64,000 nucleotides of DNA, taken from assembly GCA_026399475.1 (NCBI GenBank), contig JAPLQY010000011.1, forward strand, positions 62,001-126,000. The letters are read 5' to 3'. A program made the position numbers and the translations under genes. The number at the start of each line of letters is the position of its first letter. The stretch's first letter is position 1. The notes beneath the pieces are model-generated. The model worked only from the letters and a program-made list of their open reading frames with translations. It was not told where the DNA came from and did not search any database. Below are positions 1 through 7,888 of the stretch, one piece after another. The stretch is from Rhodocyclales bacterium (GTDB lineage Bacteria > Pseudomonadota > Gammaproteobacteria > Burkholderiales > Rhodocyclaceae).

Positions 1-2
1 GC

Positions 3-185
3 AACCTCAAGGGCCATGGTCTCGATGAAGGCGTTTCCACGCGCCTGATCGTCTACGCGGCGATGCTGATCCAGCGCGGGGTCGCCCCGACGGACGCCTG
101 TCGCATGGCCATGGTGCGGCCGATCACGGACGACGCCGACATTCGCGAAACACTCGATCACGCCATCGATACCACGTTCTCCTGA
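3..185 (+). CDS. cbbQ: CbbQ/NorQ-type AAA+ ATPase, C-terminal fragment (RuBisCO activase subunit)
   Basis: An open frame enters from the left edge and ends at TGA 183-185. The 60 visible residues begin NLKGHGLDEGVSTRL, which matches the C-terminal sensor region of the MoxR/CbbQ AAA+ family, followed by a helical tail. CbbQ forms an ATPase ring that, with CbbO, removes inhibitory sugar phosphates from RuBisCO. The assignment rests on this short match and on cbbO starting 32 bp downstream on the same strand, the normal cbbQ-cbbO order. The Walker motifs lie outside the window, so NorQ is the main alternative; the Calvin cluster nearby favours CbbQ. Confidence 0.75.
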   Translation, partial: NLKGHGLDEGVSTRLIVYAAMLIQRGVAPTDACRMAMVRPITDDADIRETLDHAIDTTFS

Positions 186-217
186 TAGTCGGCGCCGGCG
201 AGACGGCATTACAGATC

Positions 218-2530
218 ATGGCCACCGGATTCCGCCCCGTCAGCGATGCGCGCAGCCGCAAGTTCGACCACCCACAGGTGCAGGCTGCCTGGCAGGCGCT
301 GGACTGCGGCTTTGCCGCCGTCGCCGATGTATTCGAGGAGTGTCTCTACGACGCGCTGACCAGCTTCAGCAAGCCGCAACTGGATGCCTATCTCAACGCG
401 GCCCGCGCCATAGGCAAGCTGGGTCGCGGCGCCGAACCGCTCCTCGCATTTCTCGAAGAGTGGCCGACCGTGGTCGCGGCCGCCAGTGGCGACCAGGAGC
501 CCTTGCTGCCGCAGGTGATGGGTACCATCCGGGCCATGCAGAAGTCGCCCAACAGCAAGGCCATTACGCCCTTCCTGCAAACGCTGGCGACTATCGCACG
601 GCGTCTGCAATCGGCCGAGCAGATCGAGATCTATATCGACATCGCCCTGAACCTGATGCTGCGCACATCGAGTTCGATCCACGGCCACCACATCACCTTT
701 CCCAGCCCCGGCCTGCCGCATTTTTTCGATCAGGCGCCGCGCCTCTTGGGCCTGCTGTCCACCGCCGGCCTGAAGAACTGGACCGACTACGGCATCTGCA
801 ATTACGCCAGTCACCCCGAGCGACAAGAGGAGTACTTCCGCCTCGAATCGGCCGACAGCCGCGCCGTGCTGCAGCGCGAACGCCACGGCACCCTGTTCAT
901 CGACGTCGAGCGGCAACTCGACCTCTACCTGCGCGCGCTTTGGCGCGACAGCGATGTGCTGGTGCCTTACTCCACCGCCTTCGATGAGCTGCGCCGGCCG
1001 GTTCCCTACTATGACAAGCTGGGCCTGCGGGTGCCCGACGTGTTCGACGATTTTCGCGGCCCCGATGGGACAGTGAGCGGTCTCGACCGCTACCGCGCCG
1101 TGCTGGCCCACATGGCCGGCCACCGTCGCTGGAGCGTGGCGCAAATCGCCGACAACTGGAGCCCCTTGCAGCGCATGGCGGTCGAATTCTTCGAGGATTG
1201 CCGCGTCGAGACGCTGCTGATCCGCGAGTATCCGGGCCTGCGCCGCATCTTCCTTGCCCTGCATCCGCATCCGCGAGCGGACGCCTGCGATCCAGCAACC
1301 ACTTCGTGTTTGCGCCACCGTCTGGCGATGATCTCGCGCGCTTTTCTCGATCCCGGGCACGGCTATACCGATGTCGTTGTGCTCGATTTCGTGCAACGCT
1401 TCCATGCCACGCTGGCCGTCGGGGAGTCCAGCACCGCGGAGATCGCCGCGCTGGCGCTCGACTATGTCACCCGCACCCGCCGCCAGAGCGATCAACTGGC
1501 CAACATGCATTTTACAGACACCGTCATCGACTACCGCGACGACAATCGCCAGCTGTGGAAATTCATCGAGGAAGGGGATGAGGAAGACGCCTTCGACCAG
1601 GAGCGCAAGCTCGAACCGGGCGAAGAATTGAAGGGCCTGCCGCCGCGCCATTATCCCGAGTGGGACAGCCAAAGCCAGACCTACCGGCCCGACTGGGTCA
1701 GCGTCTACGAAGCTTTGCACTCATCGGGCAATCCAGCCGAGATCGACCGGCTGCTGCAAAAGCATGCCACGCTGGCCAAGCGCCTCAAGCGACTGCTCGA
1801 CCTGCTCAAGCCGCAGGACCGGGTGCGCATCCGCTATCAGGAAGAGGGTAGTGATCTCGATCTTGATGTCGCCATCCGCTCACTGATCGATTTCAAGGGC
1901 GGTATCACGCCCGATCCGCGAATAAACATGAGCCACCGCACCGATGGCCGCGACATTACGGTGCTGTTGCTGCTCGACCTGTCGGAATCGCTCAACCAGA
2001 AAGTTGCCGACAGCAACCAAACCATCCTCGAACTGAGCCAGGAAGCCGTATCGCTATTGGCCTGGGCCATCGACTGCCTGGGCGACCCGTATGCGATCGC
2101 CGGCTTCCACTCCAACACCCGCCACGAGGTGCGCTACCAGCACATCAAGGGCTTTTCGGAACGCTGGGACGACACCGTCAAGGCACGGCTGGCGGCCATG
2201 GAGGCAGGATGGTCCACCCGCATGGGCGCCGCCCTGCGCCACGCCGGGCACTACCTGGCCTCACGCCGCGCCGACAAGAAAATCCTGCTGTTGCTGACCG
2301 ATGGCGAACCGGCCGACATCGACGTCACCGAGCCCGGCCATCTGCGCGCCGATGCGAAGAAGGCCGTCGATGAGCTCGACGCCCAAGGCATCACGACGTT
2401 CTGCCTGAGTCTCGACGCCAAGGCCGACGAGTATGTAAGCGAGATATTCGGCAAGCGCTGGCAAGTGCTCGATCGAATCGAACGTCTGCCCGAACGCCTG
2501 CCCTTGCTATACCTGAGCCTGACACGCTGA
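218..2530 (+). CDS. cbbO: CbbO, von Willebrand factor A protein (RuBisCO activase adaptor)
   Basis: This 770-residue cytoplasmic protein has the length and layout of CbbO/NorD: a long helical N-terminal half and a C-terminal VWA domain. The metal-ion-dependent adhesion site is visible as DLSES at residues 587-591, and a second VWA signature, LTDGEP, lies near residue 695. In CbbO the VWA domain bridges the CbbQ ring to RuBisCO. The gene follows cbbQ after 32 bp, and its start ATG at 218 gives the full family length. NorD of nitric oxide reductase is a close paralogue; the fbp-prk-tkt-gap-pgk-fba cluster downstream supports the Calvin-cycle role. RuBisCO itself should lie left of the window. 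Confidence 0.88.
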   Translation: MATGFRPVSDARSRKFDHPQVQAAWQALDCGFAAVADVFEECLYDALTSFSKPQLDAYLNAARAIGKLGRGAEPLLAFLEEWPTVVAAASGDQEPLLPQVMGTIRAMQKSPNSKAITPFLQTLATIARRLQSAEQIEIYIDIALNLMLRTSSSIHGHHITFPSPGLPHFFDQAPRLLGLLSTAGLKNWTDYGICNYASHPERQEEYFRLESADSRAVLQRERHGTLFIDVERQLDLYLRALWRDSDVLVPYSTAFDELRRPVPYYDKLGLRVPDVFDDFRGPDGTVSGLDRYRAVLAHMAGHRRWSVAQIADNWSPLQRMAVEFFEDCRVETLLIREYPGLRRIFLALHPHPRADACDPATTSCLRHRLAMISRAFLDPGHGYTDVVVLDFVQRFHATLAVGESSTAEIAALALDYVTRTRRQSDQLANMHFTDTVIDYRDDNRQLWKFIEEGDEEDAFDQERKLEPGEELKGLPPRHYPEWDSQSQTYRPDWVSVYEALHSSGNPAEIDRLLQKHATLAKRLKRLLDLLKPQDRVRIRYQEEGSDLDLDVAIRSLIDFKGGITPDPRINMSHRTDGRDITVLLLLDLSESLNQKVADSNQTILELSQEAVSLLAWAIDCLGDPYAIAGFHSNTRHEVRYQHIKGFSERWDDTVKARLAAMEAGWSTRMGAALRHAGHYLASRRADKKILLLLTDGEPADIDVTEPGHLRADAKKAVDELDAQGITTFCLSLDAKADEYVSEIFGKRWQVLDRIERLPERLPLLYLSLTR

Positions 2531-2673
2531 AGGATTACCGGGGCTTGTGCCGGCAAGAAATCGCCCAGGGGAAAGCGCCCCGCTGTCCCGGTGAGATAAC
2601 TCTGCGCCCGGCCAGGATGGACCCCCGATCGCCGTATCGCCAGCGTCGACTTGCCATGCTGAGCAGACCTTCA

Positions 2674-3300
2674 TCAATGACTTCCGATTTCCTCTTCGAC
2701 TTCGCGCAGACGATCCTTGCCGAAAAACATCTGGTCGCCAACGAAGAATGTCGGCGAGCCGAACGCCCCGCGATCATGGGCGGCTTGGGTGTTCGCCATC
2801 AGCTCGGCCTTGACCGCGGGTTCCTGCGCGGCCGACATGAGGCGCTCGGCGTCAAGGCCGTCTTCGGCCAGCACGGCGGCAATCGTGGCCGGGTCGTCCA
2901 TCTTCAGCCCGCGCTCCCACATCGCCGAGAACATCGCATCGACATACCGCTCGAAGCAATCAAGCTGCTGCGCCGCTACGGCGCCTCTCATGATCTGCAG
3001 TGTATTCACCGGGAAATGGGGGTTGCGCATGAAACTCGCCAGGCCATGTCCGTTGACGAAGCGTTGCATCTCGAGTCGATCGTAGGCGAGCTTGTTGGGA
3101 ATGCCCGCGAAGGCCTCGACCGGCGATCGGTTGTTCGCCAGCTTGAACAGACCGCCGAGCAGGATCGGCACATAAGCGAAGCGGACCCCGGTTCGGGTCT
3201 CGATCGACGGGATGACCTTGTGGCAGAGGTAGGCGTTCGGACTGCCGAAGTCGAACAGGAACTGGACGCTCGCATCGTGGTTGGTGTTCATGGGATTCAC
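2674..3300 (-). CDS. 2-hydroxychromene-2-carboxylate isomerase-like protein (DsbA/GST-kappa fold)
   Basis: The 208-residue protein shows the family's N-terminal FLFDFGSPNAYL segment, where the Ser of GSPNAYL corresponds to the glutathione-activating serine, a central helical insert, and the cis-Pro loop GSPTFFV near the C-terminus. Relatives isomerise hydroxychromene carboxylate to an open-chain aldehyde in naphthalene-type degradation, using glutathione; many homologues act on unknown substrates. The start is either GTG at 3300, overlapping the upstream SDR stop as GTGA, or ATG at 3291. It is the last gene of a three-gene minus-strand operon with an SDR and a molybdoenzyme. The family assignment is firm; the substrate is unknown. 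Confidence 0.82.
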   Translation of the reverse strand: MNPMNTNHDASVQFLFDFGSPNAYLCHKVIPSIETRTGVRFAYVPILLGGLFKLANNRSPVEAFAGIPNKLAYDRLEMQRFVNGHGLASFMRNPHFPVNTLQIMRGAVAAQQLDCFERYVDAMFSAMWERGLKMDDPATIAAVLAEDGLDAERLMSAAQEPAVKAELMANTQAAHDRGAFGSPTFFVGDQMFFGKDRLREVEEEIGSH

Positions 3301-4025
3301 CAGCTTTCCATCCAGGGGCGCAGTTCGGTCTCGTGCGTCCAGGCGTCGCGCGGCTGCTGGTGGATCTGCCAGTAGACGTCGGCGATGTGTTCGGGGTTGA
3401 GGATGCCTTGCTGTTCCTTGAGTGCGTAGCGGTCGGGAAAGTTGCTGCGGATGAACTCGGTGTCGATCGCGCCGTCGATCACGGGGTGCGCGACGTGGAT
3501 ACCCTTGGGCCAGAGTTCGCGCGCCATGCTCTGTGCCAGCGCGCGCAAGGCGTGCTTGGCGCCGGCGAAGGCGGCGAAGCCTTCGCGGCCGCGCAGGCTG
3601 GCCGTCGCGCCGGTAAAGATGATCGTGCCGCGGCCGCGCGGCAGCATGGCCTTGGTCACCTCGCGCCCCATCAGGAAGCCGCCGAAGCAGGCCATCTCCC
3701 AGACCTTGAAGTACACCCGCGCGGTGGTCTCGGCGATCGGGAAGCGCACGTTGGCGCCGATGTTGAACACCGCCACCTCGATCGGTGCGATCTCGCGCTC
3801 GATCTTCTCGATCAGCGCGACCATATCGTCTTCCTTGCGCGCATCGCTGCCGAAGCCGTGCGCCTGCCCGCCGTCGGCACGGATCTGCTGCACCAGCGGC
3901 TCCAGCTTGTCGGCTGTGCGGCGCGTGACGCAGGCGGTGTAGCCCTCGCGGGCGAAGCGCCGGGCGACGGCGCCACCGGTGGCGTCGCCGGCGCCGATCA
4001 CGAGTATGGCCTTGGGTTCGTTCAT
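3297..4025 (-). CDS. Short-chain dehydrogenase/reductase
   Basis: The 242-residue protein opens with a Rossmann nucleotide motif (VIGAGDATGGAVARRF), a degenerate form of the SDR TGxxxGxG pattern, and continues with an NIGAN motif near residue 88. The expected YxxxK catalytic motif is not intact: the corresponding segment reads FAGAKHAL, so Tyr is replaced while Lys is kept, which suggests altered chemistry. I start it at ATG 4025 because a perfect AGGAGG lies just upstream; a longer frame to 4082 would intrude into the preceding gene. It overlaps that gene's stop as ATGA and its own stop overlaps the isomerase start, so the three genes are translationally coupled. Substrate unknown. Confidence 0.8.
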   Translation of the reverse strand: MNEPKAILVIGAGDATGGAVARRFAREGYTACVTRRTADKLEPLVQQIRADGGQAHGFGSDARKEDDMVALIEKIEREIAPIEVAVFNIGANVRFPIAETTARVYFKVWEMACFGGFLMGREVTKAMLPRGRGTIIFTGATASLRGREGFAAFAGAKHALRALAQSMARELWPKGIHVAHPVIDGAIDTEFIRSNFPDRYALKEQQGILNPEHIADVYWQIHQQPRDAWTHETELRPWMESW

Positions 4026-6364
4026 GCAGCCTCCTTTGGGGCGTCGATGCGTTCGATGTGTGCCGACACGTACTTGTGCCAAGGAGTGCCGGCGATGGGA
4101 TCGCGGTCGGCGCCGCTGGTAAGTTCGTTGATCGGCACGCCGAGGCGTATCACGGTGCCGTCGGCGCGGTGGTAGTCAATGCCCTGACCGTTGGGCAGCG
4201 ACACGTGCCCCGCCCGCATGTCGGGCGTGATCTCGACCGGCGCACCCGCACGGCCACGGCGGGTGGTGATCTGCACCCAGTCGCCGTCGGCACACCCCAG
4301 CGCCGTGGCGTCGACGGTTCCCATCCGCAGCGTGCCGTAGGTTCCCTTGCGGTGCCAGCCGGCGTCGCGGATGCTGGTGTTGCTGGTGTCGCTGCGGCGC
4401 TCGCCGGCCGAGAGCACGAAGGGATAGGCCGCATCGCCTACTGGGCGTCCCGTAGCCAGCTTCGCAAACTCGGGCATCAACTCGTCGATGTAGAGTTCGA
4501 TCTTGTGACCCGGCCGCCGAACGGCCGTCCAGCTGTCGTCGTATTCACTGACAGCAAATACCACCCCCGAAGGCGAACGGAGGATGGCGTTGAACAGGCG
4601 GTTGGCTGCGCCCGTGGGCCCGCCACCGAAGCCTGCACGGCGCGCGGCCTCGGGCTGCTGCCGGACATAGCGCTGGCAGATGCCCCACAGTGACGCGGCG
4701 CTCGCCTGCGCAGCAGGCAAGGTTGTGCCCAGCGTCCGGTACAGCACTACCGAGGCGTAGCGCGCGATCACCTTGTCCCGCGCGGCCTTCCAGCCGAATG
4801 CCAGCGCAAAGGCCGGCAGGCCCAGCCGGGCGGCACGGCGAAGCACGCCGTAGTGGCGCTCGTTCAACTCGCCCAGGGCCTCCAGCAGCCGGGCGTGGAT
4901 CTCGGCTTCGGTCAGCGTGCCGGCGCGCGGATCGAACAGCGGCTGACGCAGATGGAAGGCGTTGCGCAGGAACTCGAGGTTGAAGAAGGTCGCCTCGGCT
5001 TTTTCGAACTGCGATGCGGCGGGCAGCACGTAGTCGGCCTGCGCGGCAGTCTCGGTGAAGGCCACATCGATGACGACGCTGAGTTCCAGCGCGCGCATCG
5101 TCTCGCGCATTCGGGGGCTGTCCGGCAGCGAGTGCACCGGGTTCGCGCTCTCGATGAACATGGCACGAAAGCGTCGGGGGTGGTCGGTAAGGATCTCTTC
5201 GGGGATCACGTTGCAGGGGATCAAGCCCATGATCACCTTGGCGCCGGTGACGGGGCTGTGCGCTCCTGGCCGGGACGCAGCGGGGCTACCGCCCGATGCC
5301 ACAGCCGGAGCGGATTTGGCAGGCTGGCTGCGGTCGGACATCGACAGGCTGAGCAAGGGCACGAACGCGTTGTTGGTGCCCGGCCGCCCGTAGTGTCCTG
5401 CCAGTAACCACACCAGCCGGTTGAGGTAGCTGACCAGAGTGGAGTGCAGGTTCATCTGCACACCCAAGTCCTCGATCATCGACACGCTCCTGGCGCTCGC
5501 GATGCGCGCGGCCGCGCGGCGCAGCAGTGCTTCATCCACACCGCAGACGGCGGCGTACCCGGCTACCCGGATGCGGCGTAGCGGCTCGGCGATCTGCTCA
5601 TAGCCGGTGGTGTGCGCCGCCAGCCACGCGTGCGCGACAAGGTCGTCCTGCACCAGGATCGCCGCAAGCGCCGCCAAGCACCAGGCATCGGTTCCTGGGC
5701 GCACGGCCAAGTGGAAGTCGGCCATCGCGGCCGTCTCGCTGCGGCGCGGGTCGATCACGATCAGCGAACGCGCGGGGTCTTTCTGGATTTCGCGCAGGAT
5801 CACCCGAGTGCGTGCAAAACCGTGCGACTGCCAGGGGTTCTTGCCGATGAACACGGCCACCTCCGCATGCTCGAAGTCCCCATGCACCCCCGAACCCATC
5901 ATCTTGCCCTGCACCCATGCCTCACCGGTCTTCTCTTGTGCCAGTGCGTTGGACCGGTAGCACACGCCCAGTGCCTTTAGCGTGCTGTCAGCATAGGTAG
6001 CACCGAGGTGATTTCCCTGGCTGCCGCCGCCGTAGTAGAGGATGCTCGCGCCGCCGTGGCGTGTCTTGATCGACTGCAGCTTCGCGGCAATTTCTCGAAT
6101 GGCGGTGTCCCAGTCGATGCGCTCGTAGCTGCCGTCGGTTCGCCGGCGAAGCGGCGAGTCCAGACGGTCGGCACCGTTCTGGTAGTAATCCATGCGCTGC
6201 GATTTCTCGCAAACGTAGCCCTGCGAGACGGGGTGTGCCTTGTCGCCCCGGATGCGCACGATGCGCCGGTCTTCCGTCTGAACCTCGAGGCCGCAGTTCA
6301 GCGAGCAGATGATGCAGGCGGTCTTGCGCCAACCGGTCAAAGAACTCGTGTCGTTCGTGGTCAT
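4022..6364 (-). CDS. Molybdopterin-dependent oxidoreductase (DMSO reductase family, FdhF/BisC-like)
   Basis: The 780-residue protein has an N-terminal [4Fe-4S] motif, C17-x2-C20-x3-C24-x27-C52, then molybdopterin-guanine-dinucleotide binding regions (VFIGKNPWQSH, VIDPRRSETA) and a C-terminal MoCo-binding domain (residues about 660-770) with a QGIDYH segment. No twin-arginine signal is visible, so it is probably cytoplasmic. Where formate dehydrogenases carry the Sec/Cys metal ligand, this protein reads NALAQEKTGEAW, with no Cys, Sec or Ser at that site by eye. It is first in an overlapping operon with an SDR and a DsbA-fold isomerase, divergent from a TetR regulator. Family certain; substrate unknown, and formate dehydrogenase should not be assumed. 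Confidence 0.85.
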   Translation of the reverse strand: MTTNDTSSLTGWRKTACIICSLNCGLEVQTEDRRIVRIRGDKAHPVSQGYVCEKSQRMDYYQNGADRLDSPLRRRTDGSYERIDWDTAIREIAAKLQSIKTRHGGASILYYGGGSQGNHLGATYADSTLKALGVCYRSNALAQEKTGEAWVQGKMMGSGVHGDFEHAEVAVFIGKNPWQSHGFARTRVILREIQKDPARSLIVIDPRRSETAAMADFHLAVRPGTDAWCLAALAAILVQDDLVAHAWLAAHTTGYEQIAEPLRRIRVAGYAAVCGVDEALLRRAAARIASARSVSMIEDLGVQMNLHSTLVSYLNRLVWLLAGHYGRPGTNNAFVPLLSLSMSDRSQPAKSAPAVASGGSPAASRPGAHSPVTGAKVIMGLIPCNVIPEEILTDHPRRFRAMFIESANPVHSLPDSPRMRETMRALELSVVIDVAFTETAAQADYVLPAASQFEKAEATFFNLEFLRNAFHLRQPLFDPRAGTLTEAEIHARLLEALGELNERHYGVLRRAARLGLPAFALAFGWKAARDKVIARYASVVLYRTLGTTLPAAQASAASLWGICQRYVRQQPEAARRAGFGGGPTGAANRLFNAILRSPSGVVFAVSEYDDSWTAVRRPGHKIELYIDELMPEFAKLATGRPVGDAAYPFVLSAGERRSDTSNTSIRDAGWHRKGTYGTLRMGTVDATALGCADGDWVQITTRRGRAGAPVEITPDMRAGHVSLPNGQGIDYHRADGTVIRLGVPINELTSGADRDPIAGTPWHKYVSAHIERIDAPKEAA

Positions 6365-6398
6365 GGGAGAGTGTGCCAGGTCATCGCTTCACCTTGCA

Positions 6399-6427
6399 TT
6401 GGCAGATAACGAACGTTATCCTATAGA
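6399..6427 (+). promoter_or_regulatory. Predicted sigma70 promoter of the tetR gene
   Basis: TTGGCA (6399-6404) and TATAGA (6422-6427) are separated by exactly 17 bp, the optimal spacing. Transcription would begin near 6434, giving a leader of about 38 nt before the regulator's ATG at 6472. The spacer is filled by a near-perfect palindrome, listed separately. Confidence 0.6.
6405..6420. promoter_or_regulatory. Predicted TetR operator between the molybdoenzyme operon and its regulator
   Basis: GATAACG-AA-CGTTATC is a perfect 7-bp inverted repeat around a 2-bp centre. It lies in the divergent intergenic region, 41 bp from the molybdoenzyme start and 52 bp from the tetR start. Its size and position are typical for a TetR-dimer site, and occupancy would block the predicted tetR promoter. 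That the neighbouring TetR protein binds it is an inference. Confidence 0.65.
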
Positions 6428-6471
6428 CTTGTAAAACTCCCGTCAACCGAACCGGACCAAGGTCACCTGCC

Positions 6472-7044
6472 ATGCGCTACTCGAAGGAACACAAGGACGA
6501 GGCTCGCCAGCGTCTGCTGGACGCCAGCGCCCGCCACGTCAAGAAACACGGCTTTGCGGCCAGTGGCGTCGATGCGCTCGCTTCGGCAGCGGGCGTGACC
6601 AGCGGGTCGCTATACAAGCACTTCGGCGGCAAGTCCGACTTGTTTGCTTCCGTGATACGGACCGAGCTTAAGCGCACGGCTGAACGGTTTGCCGAAATCC
6701 GCCCCGGCGACAACGATGCTGCCGAGAAGGCAATCGCGGCCTACCTGAGCGTGCAACACGTGAGACATCCAGAGCGGGGGTGTCTGCTACCGGGGCTGAC
6801 CGCCGAGGTTGCCCGTGCCGACGACGCCGTGCGTGCCGCGTTCGACGGCGGGCTGCGCGAGGTCCATAAGCAACTCGAGCCGATTGCAGGCTCGAGCGCC
6901 AATGCCTGGGCTCTGATCGCCCGGAACGTGGGTGCGGTGATGCTGGCGCGCGCGGCGCTCGACCCGGGGCTACAAAGAGAATTGCTTGACTCGGCACTGG
7001 CCGAAGCTCGGTCGCTTTTTACCGACGGCTCCATCGATCGGTAG
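6472..7044 (+). CDS. TetR/AcrR family transcriptional regulator
   Basis: The 190-residue protein has the TetR N-terminal DNA-binding domain: the recognition-helix segment TSGSLYKHFGGKSDLF spans residues 44-59. The C-terminal half is helical and carries a conserved cysteine (RGCLLPGL), as in the AcrR-like group that senses small hydrophobic compounds. It is divergent from the molybdoenzyme-SDR-isomerase operon and almost certainly controls it and itself through the palindrome at 6405-6420. The inducer is unknown; a substrate of the operon is the natural guess. Confidence 0.88.
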   Translation: MRYSKEHKDEARQRLLDASARHVKKHGFAASGVDALASAAGVTSGSLYKHFGGKSDLFASVIRTELKRTAERFAEIRPGDNDAAEKAIAAYLSVQHVRHPERGCLLPGLTAEVARADDAVRAAFDGGLREVHKQLEPIAGSSANAWALIARNVGAVMLARAALDPGLQRELLDSALAEARSLFTDGSIDR

Positions 7045-7237
7045 CCCTGGACGCCAAGGCTCGATGCTCGTCGCTAATCAAACCCAAAACCCGACATGGC
7101 GAAATGTCCGCTCATGATCGGCTTACAGGAAATCAGGCCAAATGAATGTCGGCAATGGAAGAGCGGCGCGACTGACTCTTCTACGCCGCAAGTTGTCCTT
7201 GACTGAAAGTCGGCGCTGATGAAGCGGCGCGGAAATA
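7045..7237. other. Intergenic spacer between convergent tetR and DUF2147 gene
   Basis: The spacer holds no convincing reading frame. The only structure I see is a weak GAAGAG/CTCTTC inverted repeat near 7155-7180 without a T-tract, so no terminator is called. Confidence 0.4.
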
Positions 7238-7687
7238 CTACTCGACGCGAATCCAGGTCTGGGTACGGCCGATGAACAGGATCGAGCCGCGCATTTCGAG
7301 CTTCTTGCCGCCTTCGATGACAGTCACCTTGGCGCTGTAGCTCTTGCCGTTGTTCGGGTCAAGAATCCTGCCGCCGCTCCAGACGGTGTCGCTTTCCTTC
7401 TTCAGGTCGGTCAGGATCGTCATGCCGATCACCGGTTTGCCCTTGCGCGGATCGTCACTGGAGCATTCGTCGCACTTCGAGTCCTGCTTGGCCGGATCGA
7501 CAATTTTCTCCACCGTTCCGGAAATCACGCCGTCCTTTTCAGTGATGCGAACGAGGGATTTGGGTTTCTTCGTCTCATCATCGATGGTGTTCCACGTGCC
7601 GACCGGGGACATGGATTGGGCAAAAGCCGTCAGCGTAAAGCCGGCGGCAAATGCGCCGATGCAGATGCGGGATCGCAGTGAAGCCAT
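7238..7687 (-). CDS. DUF2147 family secreted protein
   Basis: The 149-residue protein has an N-terminal signal peptide (SRICIGAFAAGFTLTAFAQS) followed by the DUF2147 core: SPVGTWNTIDDETKKPKSLV, a variable segment with a CDECSSDD cysteine pair, and the end motif GSILFIGRTQTWIRVE. DUF2147 proteins are small periplasmic beta-barrel-like proteins with no established function. The start at ATG 7687 has AGGAG just upstream and gives a clean signal peptide; a longer frame to 7738 would not. It is divergent from the fbp-led Calvin cluster and transcribed alone. Confidence 0.8.
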   Translation of the reverse strand: MASLRSRICIGAFAAGFTLTAFAQSMSPVGTWNTIDDETKKPKSLVRITEKDGVISGTVEKIVDPAKQDSKCDECSSDDPRKGKPVIGMTILTDLKKESDTVWSGGRILDPNNGKSYSAKVTVIEGGKKLEMRGSILFIGRTQTWIRVE

Positions 7688-7758
7688 CGGGAGTCTCCTT
7701 TTGAGCGGTTTGTGGGGCGCTGTTCCGATTCTAGCCACGCCAAATGAGAAATAGCGCG

Positions 7759-7775
7759 CTTATTTGAAGGATAAG
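7759..7775. promoter_or_regulatory. LysR-type (CbbR-like) candidate operator upstream of fbp
   Basis: CTTAT-N7-ATAAG is a perfect inverted repeat with the T-N11-A signature of LysR-family sites (T7761, A7773), about 115 bp upstream of the first Calvin-cluster gene. Calvin operons are usually controlled by the LysR protein CbbR; no cbbR gene lies in this window, so the assignment is inferential. Confidence 0.35.
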
Positions 7776-7888
7776 AAAAAGTGAATGGTGCTTATAGATC
7801 GATGCGATTACATTGTCCGCTGACGATGCGCGGCTATCTGCGCCGGCAGGGTAGCGGCTGTAAAACAATATTCCAAGGAGCACGACTC

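Noticed and set aside
209-1720. Long minus-strand open frame opposite cbbO
   Set aside because: It is antisense to a gene with clear VWA motifs, has no ribosome binding site or family pattern, and long antisense frames are expected at this GC content.
4022-6364. Annotation as formate dehydrogenase
   Set aside because: Overall similarity fits, but the Sec/Cys ligand position is not conserved and no Fdh accessory genes are nearby.
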